Shown in pieces: positions 1-4,840 of a DNA stretch of 5,607 nucleotides. The translations under genes were made by a program, and so were the position numbers. Every line of letters starts with the position of its first letter. The stretch's first letter is position 1. Below the pieces are notes generated by a model. It saw only the letters and a program-made list of their open reading frames with translations. It made no database searches and was not told the DNA's origin. Origin of the DNA: Candidatus Shapirobacteria bacterium (GTDB taxonomy: Bacteria; Patescibacteria; Microgenomatia; UBA12405); the NCBI GenBank assembly GCA_028710865.1, contig JAQTUF010000025.1:1-5607 (forward strand). Reading direction: 5' to 3'.

Positions 1-45
1 AGTTCCGGTGATGATGATTTTTTTTAATGGTTTTACTGGACTCAT
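1..45 (-). CDS. murG: Probable 5' end of murG (UDP-GlcNAc transferase for lipid II), partial
   Basis: An ATG at 45-43 opens a frame, different from that of ftsW, which reads MSPVKPLKKIIITGT before leaving the window. The KKIIITGT segment matches the first beta strand and start of the glycine-rich turn that opens MurG (usually K-I-I-I-T-G-G). MurG is a GT-B glycosyltransferase at the inner face of the membrane that adds GlcNAc to lipid I to make lipid II. Position supports the call, because murG directly follows ftsW in many dcw clusters. The start would overlap the ftsW reading frame by at least 45 bp, in line with the tight packing of the other genes. No Shine-Dalgarno is visible. Only 15 codons are present, so the call rests on one short motif plus synteny. 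A chance open frame within ftsW cannot be excluded. Confidence 0.5.
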   Translation of the reverse strand, partial: MSPVKPLKKIIITGT

Positions 46-1129
46 TATTTGAGTATAGCAGTATTTGGCTCTGTTTTTCGATGTTTTTGACTAATCCGGT
101 AATAAATAACAGAGTTAGGATTGATGATCCTCCATAAGAAATAAAAGGCAAGGGAATTCCAGTTAAAGGGATGATTGAGGCAATGGCGGCTATGTTTATA
201 AGACTTTGGTAAGCAATCCAACAAGAAGCACCGGCAACGATAGAAGCAGAAAAAGGATCTTTTATTACAGCGGAAAGTTTGAATAAATAACTGATTAAAA
301 CTACATAAATGATTAGAATGAGGCTAATTCCAAGAAATCCAGTTTCTTCTCCAATTATGGCTAAAATTGAGTCAGTGGAAATTTTTGGTAAGAATCGATA
401 TTTTTGATCTGAATTAGCCAGACCTTTACCAAAAAACCCTCCAGAAGATAATCCCAAAATTATTTGATTGCTGTGATAGGAAGAAGTATTTTGATTATCG
501 TTAGGATTAAGAAGAGTTTTGAGACGAGCCATGCGGTAAGGGGAAGTTATGACAAAAATAAAACTGACTAGAACGAAGAAAGAGCTAAGTCCAAAAAGGG
601 GAATTATTTCTCCTCCGGCAAGGTAATAGATGGAAATTATTATTATGGTAATTAAAATAGCGCTACTTAGATTCGGTTGGAGAATAATAAGGAAGAAGGG
701 AATAGAGAGATAAATAATTAAATTTTTAAGATTTCTTTTTTGAGGTGAGGAAAAGAGATGAGAAAAATAAATTACAGAACTTAATTTGAGCAGTTCTGAT
801 GGTTGGAAGCTGAAAATCCCTAAATTAAGCCATCGATGAGCTCCGAGAGTTTCATTACTTAACCCTGGAATGAGGACTAATATTAAACAAAGTAAGGAAA
901 AAAGATAAAAAGGAAAGGCAATTTTTTTTATTAAATTAATATTGGTCTTTGATCCAATAATAAATGATATTATGCCGAAAAATAGCCAAATTATTTGTTT
1001 TCTAAGAAAGAAGAATTTGTCTCCAAGGGTAAGAGTAGCTTCGTTTAAAGATGAGATGGAAATGAAAACTAGACCAATAGTAATAAGACAGAAAACCAAG
1101 AGAGTAAGGGGTGATTTAATTGTTTTCAT
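1..1129 (-). CDS. ftsW: FtsW, SEDS-family peptidoglycan glycosyltransferase, 3' end cut by the window
   Basis: This is a polytopic membrane protein of the SEDS family, which polymerises lipid II into glycan strands at the septum together with a class B penicillin-binding protein. The 376 codons present hold the family hallmarks in order: HRWLNLG at residues 98-104, FQPSELLKL at 108-116, STDSILAIIGEETGFLG at 251-267, and TGIPLPFISYGGSS at 323-336. Asp253 in the TDSILA motif lies where SEDS enzymes carry the essential extracellular-loop aspartate. Most other segments are long hydrophobic helices, about ten in all. The length agrees with FtsW/RodA, and the dcw-type neighbours favour FtsW over RodA. 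The start is the ATG at 1129-1127, giving MKTIKSPLTLL, a short basic N-terminus before the first helix. It overlaps the end of the ATP-grasp gene by 14 bp, which suggests coupled translation. After the last helix comes a polar, basic tail ending KKNHHHRN. No stop codon occurs in frame before the left edge, so a few residues are missing. Confidence 0.95.
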   Translation of the reverse strand, partial: MKTIKSPLTLLVFCLITIGLVFISISSLNEATLTLGDKFFFLRKQIIWLFFGIISFIIGSKTNINLIKKIAFPFYLFSLLCLILVLIPGLSNETLGAHRWLNLGIFSFQPSELLKLSSVIYFSHLFSSPQKRNLKNLIIYLSIPFFLIILQPNLSSAILITIIIISIYYLAGGEIIPLFGLSSFFVLVSFIFVITSPYRMARLKTLLNPNDNQNTSSYHSNQIILGLSSGGFFGKGLANSDQKYRFLPKISTDSILAIIGEETGFLGISLILIIYVVLISYLFKLSAVIKDPFSASIVAGASCWIAYQSLINIAAIASIIPLTGIPLPFISYGGSSILTLLFITGLVKNIEKQSQILLYSNNESSKTIKKNHHHRN

Positions 1130-2240
1130 GAAGGGCTTTGATTATTTTATCAGGGAGGGAAATTGGGTCGATCTTAGTTGAGAAAGGGATAAAATCATTG
1201 TATTTTTTGATAGTATTATTGAGTTGATTTCGAAGAATTATTTCTGAGCCGATAATGTTGGGATTTTGGAATCGTTCCTGTTCTTGTTTGATGTTAATGG
1301 AAGATTTTATCTTAATAAATTCGGCCAGGTGGAATAAAAATAAAGGGTTTAAGTTTTGTTTCATTTCTAATTTGGTATAGAAAGCAAAGGAGGCAGTTAA
1401 TCGGGGGTTGCATTCAATTAAAAATACATGATCATTGGAGACGAGGAAATCAAGTCCAAAAAATCCTTGATAATTCATTTTTTTAAGAATTTTGGTAAAA
1501 TTTTGGGTGATATTTTTGATTTCACTGATAATTTTTTTGGGAGCAAATGAAGGCCATTGCCGACCGACAGTGGCAAAAGGGTTTTGAGTGAGTGATGGAA
1601 TCCCGGTATATTGGAGTGCTGGTGGACTTTGGATAAGTCCTTTTTGAGTAAGGCAGCAGTTGTTTATTAATGAATAACCGGCAAGCAGTGGAGAAAATTT
1701 TACTGGTGAATTTGGTGAAATTTTGTTTTTTAAATTATCATAAGAATTGTCGGCAAAAGTACTATTGCCGGCCCAGCCAAAACGAGTTTGGATTACTAGG
1801 TTAGAACCAAAAAGTTTTTGGTATTTAGAAAAATTTTCTGAAGTGAAATTATCAATAATTGAAGGGATAGTAGTGATGTGATTTTGTTGACATATTTTAA
1901 AAAATTTTATTTTATCTTCCAGTTGACGGCTGAGATATGTTTGATTACTGATATTTGTCCATTTTTGTTTTTGACAAATAAGATCGATTTTGGATGATGG
2001 TTTAAAGGGAATGATGGCGATTTTGTGTTTAGTTTTGGCTGAATTTTGGGTAATAAATTCAATGGTTTTTGAATGAGATAAAAAACGTCCAGAATTTTTT
2101 TGGGATATCTTAATATTTAAAGACTCTGGATTGATAGAATAGAAATTTTTTAATTGGGGTAAATTGATATCTAAAAATTTATCAACACAAAGGAAATAAA
2201 AATCATAATTACTTTGGTTGATAATCTCGATAAGATTCAT
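1116..2240 (-). CDS. ATP-grasp ligase of unknown substrate
   Basis: The protein has 374 residues with an ATP-grasp layout. A variable N-terminal region (about 1-100) is followed by an ATP-binding subdomain with NLVIQTRFGWAGNSTF at 147-162, a flexible loop equivalent. The C-terminal catalytic part contains GFFGLDFLV at 259-267 and VFLIECNPRLTASF at 272-285, where Asp264, Glu276 and Asn278 are the expected metal and phosphate ligands. Family members activate a carboxylate as acyl phosphate and join it to an amine or thiol. The usual Lys of the VVKP-type strand appears to be Gln151, a change I recall in some carbamoyl-phosphate-synthase-like ATP-grasp groups. The NPRLTAS motif recalls the ATP-grasp_3 group. 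It does not look like RimK/LysX, Ddl or a Mur ligase. The start ATG overlaps the PLP gene's stop in an ATGA tetranucleotide, and the end overlaps ftsW by 14 bp, so it very likely shares an mRNA with both. A role in joining an amino acid to a wall precursor or to the LysW-like protein is inferred from context only. Confidence 0.85.
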   Translation of the reverse strand: MNLIEIINQSNYDFYFLCVDKFLDINLPQLKNFYSINPESLNIKISQKNSGRFLSHSKTIEFITQNSAKTKHKIAIIPFKPSSKIDLICQKQKWTNISNQTYLSRQLEDKIKFFKICQQNHITTIPSIIDNFTSENFSKYQKLFGSNLVIQTRFGWAGNSTFADNSYDNLKNKISPNSPVKFSPLLAGYSLINNCCLTQKGLIQSPPALQYTGIPSLTQNPFATVGRQWPSFAPKKIISEIKNITQNFTKILKKMNYQGFFGLDFLVSNDHVFLIECNPRLTASFAFYTKLEMKQNLNPLFLFHLAEFIKIKSSINIKQEQERFQNPNIIGSEIILRNQLNNTIKKYNDFIPFSTKIDPISLPDKIIKALHENN

Positions 2241-3058
2241 CTTTTTGTTCCAGTTAAAAGAATAACTGGATAATCCCCTATTTTGTGATTGAGGTTTTTG
2301 GCTTTGAAATAGCCGGCTAAAGCAAGAGCTCCTTCAAGAGAGGTTGGGATTTTTTTTGATTCTAGAAATTGGTTATGTTTCAAAATTTCTGAATTATTAA
2401 TAGTTAATCCAGATCCTTTTGATTTTTTTATTTGTGATATGATTTTATTTTTTTGAGGTATAAATCTGACAGATAAGGCGCTGGTTAGAAGAGTCTTTTC
2501 TGGTTGGAAATTTTGGTCGAAGTTTTGGGAAATGGGACAATTTGCAGCTGATTGAACAGCAAATATCTTGGTAGTTTTTGGTAGTTTTTGACTAATTCCT
2601 AATAAGGTTGTGCCACTTCCAACGGGGATAAAAATGCTAGTAATTTGAGGGAGTTGTTTGATTAGTTCTTGGGCAATTTTTTGATAACCTGTTAGAGCGA
2701 TGGGGTCAGTTGATTGACGTAGTAAATAGGCGTTGTTTTTTTTGGAAAATTTTATAGCGTCACTGATTGGTTTTAGGGAAAAATTTATTTGGCAAGGATA
2801 TTTTTTTATTAATTTTAATTTTGTTTGAGGAATTTTAGGTGATAAAAATATGGTTAATTTTATGTTATTTTGATGACAGAAATGAGCGGCGGAAATAGCA
2901 GCATTACCAGTACTGGATAAAACTGCTTGAGTAAATTTTAGTTTTTTGAGATTTTCAATCTGAAGCGGTAAGCTTCTATCTTTGGCAGAACCGGTAGGAT
3001 TGAGATCTTCTCTTTTGAAATAGAGATTATCTATCTTGATAAGAGGGGTGTTTGGCAT
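2237..3058 (-). CDS. PLP-dependent fold-type II enzyme, threonine-synthase-like
   Basis: This 273-residue protein is of the tryptophan-synthase-beta/threonine-synthase fold. TPLIKI at 4-9 opens the family's first strand. FKREDLNPTGSAKDRS at 14-29 carries the Schiff-base lysine, Lys26. SSTGNAAISAA at 48-58 is the asparagine loop over the cofactor ring. IPVGSGTTLLG at 144-154 is the phosphate-binding loop, and LTGTKR forms the C-terminus. The pattern, including the late LEGALALAG segment, is closest to threonine synthase or threonine dehydratase. It is shorter than most threonine synthases (350 or more residues) and lacks their N-terminal extension. The start is fixed because an in-frame stop lies only 21 bp upstream of the ATG at 3058, with no other start between. 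The 3' end overlaps the ATP-grasp start by 4 bp. No homoserine pathway gene is near, so threonine synthesis is not supported by context. Beta-replacement (for example making a cysteine- or diaminopropionate-like amino acid) or deamination are alternatives. The reaction is unknown. Confidence 0.85.
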   Translation of the reverse strand: MPNTPLIKIDNLYFKREDLNPTGSAKDRSLPLQIENLKKLKFTQAVLSSTGNAAISAAHFCHQNNIKLTIFLSPKIPQTKLKLIKKYPCQINFSLKPISDAIKFSKKNNAYLLRQSTDPIALTGYQKIAQELIKQLPQITSIFIPVGSGTTLLGISQKLPKTTKIFAVQSAANCPISQNFDQNFQPEKTLLTSALSVRFIPQKNKIISQIKKSKGSGLTINNSEILKHNQFLESKKIPTSLEGALALAGYFKAKNLNHKIGDYPVILLTGTKR

Positions 3059-3081
3059 ATAAAATGTTTTAGGTTTTAGTT

Positions 3082-3091
3082 ATTATATAAT
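3082..3091. promoter_or_regulatory. Palindromic divergent promoter core (overlapping -10 elements on both strands)
   Basis: The 39-bp gap between the divergent PLP and lysW-like genes contains ATTATATAAT, identical to its own reverse complement. It gives a perfect TATAAT on the plus strand (3086-3091) and another on the minus strand (3087-3082). Plus-strand transcription would start about at the lysW-like ATG (3098), implying a leaderless or nearly leaderless mRNA. Minus-strand transcription would start near 3075, leaving a leader of about 17 nt before the PLP gene. A weak -35, TTGTTC, lies 17 bp upstream of the minus-strand -10, at 3110-3105 inside the lysW-like gene. No convincing plus-strand -35 is seen. 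In DNA this AT-rich a TATAAT can arise by chance, but its position and symmetry support a real promoter. Confidence 0.55.
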
Positions 3092-3097
3092 TTAAAT

Positions 3098-3265
3098 ATG
3101 GATGGAACAAACAATAAAATAATTTGTCCTGATTGTGGGATAGAAATTAATAAGTCTGAATCGATGGAAATTGGTGATATTGTTGAGTGTCAGGAGTGTG
3201 GAACGGAAGTAGAGATTTTATCTTTAGAGCCGTTACAGTTTAAAGAATTAGTTGAAGAAAAATAA
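3098..3265 (+). CDS. LysW-like zinc-ribbon protein (amino-group carrier protein homologue)
   Basis: The gene encodes a 55-residue acidic protein with about 14 Asp/Glu and 4 Lys. Two CxxC knuckles, CPDC at 10-13 and CQEC at 31-34, form a zinc ribbon. The stretch GDIVECQECGTEVEILSLEP (residues 26-45), followed by Leu46, matches the LysW pattern of G-x-x-V-x-C-x-x-C-G-x-E-x-E-V-x-x-L-x-P-L closely. Known LysW carries alpha-aminoadipate or glutamate on the gamma-carboxyl of its C-terminal Glu while lysine, ornithine or arginine precursors are built. Its length (54 residues in Thermus) matches too. The key oddity is the tail: it ends ELVEEK instead of EDWGE, so the standard attachment residue is not terminal. 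The start is the only ATG before the first CxxC. There is no ribosome binding site, and the -10 element sits 6 bp upstream, suggesting a leaderless message. It is the only plus-strand gene, diverging from the PLP gene and overlapping the NlpC/P60 gene end-to-end by 18 bp. It may be a carrier or merely a small zinc-binding protein. Confidence 0.85.
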   Translation: MDGTNNKIICPDCGIEINKSESMEIGDIVECQECGTEVEILSLEPLQFKELVEEK

Positions 3266-3820
3266 GCGGTAGATACCTTGATTGTCAAAAGATTGATTAT
3301 TAAGATCAGTTTCTCCGTATCTAACTCCCCTACCCCAAAAAGAACTGTCAACATAGAAAATTTTATTTCCTTTTTTTTCGATGATGAAAAGAAGGTGGTG
3401 GCCATTTTTTTGACGGATAAGATCTCCTGTTTGAATTTGTTGGTAGTTGTTAATTTTTTGGGAAAGAGGTGAAGAAGTTAACATATTGGCAGAAGTACGG
3501 CGAATATTTAGATTTATTTTTTTGTGTTGAATTTTGCATAGGAAAATTAATAATTGACAAACTAACCCGGAACAATCGATACCTATTTTGTGTTTTTTTT
3601 GAAAGTTATATAATTTTTGACCATTAAGTTTATTAAAATCTATTTTTTCAATTTTAGCGATTTTTTGGGTTTCTTTTTGAATTTCTTTCCAATTACCTTT
3701 ACCACCTAAAACCCTTTCTTTAACCACTTTACCGTTTCTTATAATATTAGTCATATAGGGAATTCCTATATAGTTATCAATCTCTTTTTTTAGTTTTTCG
3801 ATTAGTTTAGACCCAACCAT
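3248..3820 (-). CDS. NlpC/P60-type cysteine hydrolase, probably cytoplasmic
   Basis: The 190-residue protein contains the NlpC/P60 signature. YIGIPY at 17-22 opens the domain, GIDCSGLV at 80-87 carries the catalytic Cys83, and GDLIRQKNGHHLLFI at 131-145 supplies the catalytic His (141 or 142). The segment RRTSANML at 107-114 matches the usual R-T-S-A-x-x motif. The family cleaves amide bonds, classically gamma-D-Glu to diamino-acid links in wall peptides. About 57 residues separate YIGIPY from the catalytic strand, where most members have roughly ten, so there is an insertion. No signal peptide or membrane segment is seen, since the N-terminus MVGSKLIEKLKKEIDN is a polar helix, so it should act in the cytoplasm unless exported by another route. 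I chose the ATG at 3820. An upstream ATG at 3886 would add 22 residues lying wholly inside mraY and unlike the family. The chosen start overlaps the mraY 3' end by 19 bp. Precursor recycling, or release of an amino acid from a gamma-glutamyl carrier, are speculative roles. Confidence 0.82.
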   Translation of the reverse strand: MVGSKLIEKLKKEIDNYIGIPYMTNIIRNGKVVKERVLGGKGNWKEIQKETQKIAKIEKIDFNKLNGQKLYNFQKKHKIGIDCSGLVCQLLIFLCKIQHKKINLNIRRTSANMLTSSPLSQKINNYQQIQTGDLIRQKNGHHLLFIIEKKGNKIFYVDSSFWGRGVRYGETDLNNQSFDNQGIYRLFFFN

Positions 3821-4836
3821 AGTCCAAAAATAGTTAGAATAATAGCTGCTAACCAAGCTCGAGCGACAATTTTGGGTTCTTCCCAACCAATTTTTTGAAG
3901 AGTTAGATGAATCGGAGCGGCAGGAAACACTTTTTTCTTAAAATATTTTTTGCTGATAATTTGAATAGCACTACTCATCCCTTCTACAATGAAAGGAGCT
4001 CCTACTATAAGTAGAGGGATTATTTTTCCCAAAAGGATAGCAATAACGGCAAAAGTGGCTCCAAAAGAAAGTGAACCGACATCGCCAAGCCAAATACGAG
4101 CTGGGTAGATATTAAAATAAAGAAAAGCAATTAAGGCTCCAATCCATAGAGCTAAAAAGAGTGAAATTGGGGTGTCTAGTGAGCTATTAGAGATAATCCA
4201 GAAGGCAAATAGGGCGAACATTAAGAGTCCGGAAGATAATCCGTCGAGTCCATCACTGATATTGAAAAAATTAGTGAAAGCAGTAATTATGATAGTAGAT
4301 ATGGGGATAAAGAAGAAATTAAGATGAAGTGCTCCCAAGAAAGGAATATAAATAAAATTTATTCCCAAACGGAAGTAAATTAAAAGGGAGATTATAAGTG
4401 AAAGAAATATTTGGAGAACTAGTTTGTGAACCATTTTTAGTCCGAAAAATCCGGTATTTTTGAATCCAAAGAATTTATGGATGTCATCATAAAGGCCTAG
4501 TAGGCCAAAACTGATAAAGGTAAAAAAGATAATAATAATTTCATTATTGATTTGATAATTAGATGAGATAAAGATTTTGGAAAATTTTAGAATTGGGAAG
4601 AGAGTTAAAAACATAAGACAAACGGAGATAATAATAAGGAGTCCTCCGCCAACTGGTGTCCCAGATTTTAGGTTGTGAAATTTGTCGAAAATAGGAGTTC
4701 GTTTATTTTGAAAATCAGTCGTGGTTTGTTTATGGCGTTGAAATTTGAGTTTATAGAGCAAGTTTATAAAAGGAACAATGAGAGTGCTGGTTATAAGGAA
4801 AGAAAATAATAGTAGTCCTAAATAAAGATGAATCAT
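3802..4836 (-). CDS. mraY: MraY, phospho-MurNAc-pentapeptide translocase (lipid I synthase)
   Basis: This integral membrane enzyme moves phospho-MurNAc-peptide from UDP to undecaprenyl phosphate, forming lipid I. Its 344 residues are within the normal range (about 320-370), with about ten hydrophobic helices. Motifs in order are KSGTPVGGG at 57-65, the catalytic pair Asp117-Asp118 in GLYDD, NFFNISDGLDGLSSG at 189-203 with the nucleophile or metal-site aspartates, and ARIWLGDVGSLSFGA at 246-260 with Asp252. The last cytoplasmic loop reads AAPIHLTLQKIGWEEPK at 306-322. MraY normally has three histidines there (P-L-H-H-H), but only His310 remains, with Leu and Thr in the other two places. GDVGS replaces the more usual GDTGS. 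TPVGGG replaces TPTMGG. The related WecA family also lacks the HHH, but the KxGTPxxGG loop and murA directly upstream favour MraY. The start ATG lies 4 bp after the murA stop. The 3' end overlaps the NlpC/P60 gene. Confidence 0.92.
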   Translation of the reverse strand: MIHLYLGLLLFSFLITSTLIVPFINLLYKLKFQRHKQTTTDFQNKRTPIFDKFHNLKSGTPVGGGLLIIISVCLMFLTLFPILKFSKIFISSNYQINNEIIIIFFTFISFGLLGLYDDIHKFFGFKNTGFFGLKMVHKLVLQIFLSLIISLLIYFRLGINFIYIPFLGALHLNFFFIPISTIIITAFTNFFNISDGLDGLSSGLLMFALFAFWIISNSSLDTPISLFLALWIGALIAFLYFNIYPARIWLGDVGSLSFGATFAVIAILLGKIIPLLIVGAPFIVEGMSSAIQIISKKYFKKKVFPAAPIHLTLQKIGWEEPKIVARAWLAAIILTIFGLWLGLN

Positions 4837-4840
4837 ATTT

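Noticed and set aside
942..1181. Plus-strand open frame of 79 codons
   Set aside because: It lies antisense to the start of ftsW and the end of the ATP-grasp gene, has no recognisable domain, and is explained by the strong minus-strand genes.
2571..2590. Perfect 10-bp tandem repeat GTAGTTTTTG x2
   Set aside because: It falls in well-supported PLP-enzyme coding sequence without a frameshift and is most likely chance in T-rich DNA.
3266..3330. Search for an intrinsic terminator after the lysW-like gene and after the NlpC/P60 gene
   Set aside because: No stable hairpin followed by a U-tract was found. T-runs in the region are coding sequence of the opposite gene.
3190..3405. Minus-strand open frame of 71 codons
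   Set aside because: It covers the lysW-like gene's end and the NlpC/P60 3' end in another frame. It has no family features and conflicts with two supported genes.
3278..3472. Plus-strand open frame of 64 codons
   Set aside because: It is antisense to the NlpC/P60 coding region, including the catalytic His segment, and has no protein features.
3821..3886. Upstream start for the NlpC/P60 gene at 3886
   Set aside because: The added 22 residues lie entirely in the mraY coding region and do not resemble a signal peptide or the family. The ATG at 3820 fits the short-overlap style of the cluster.
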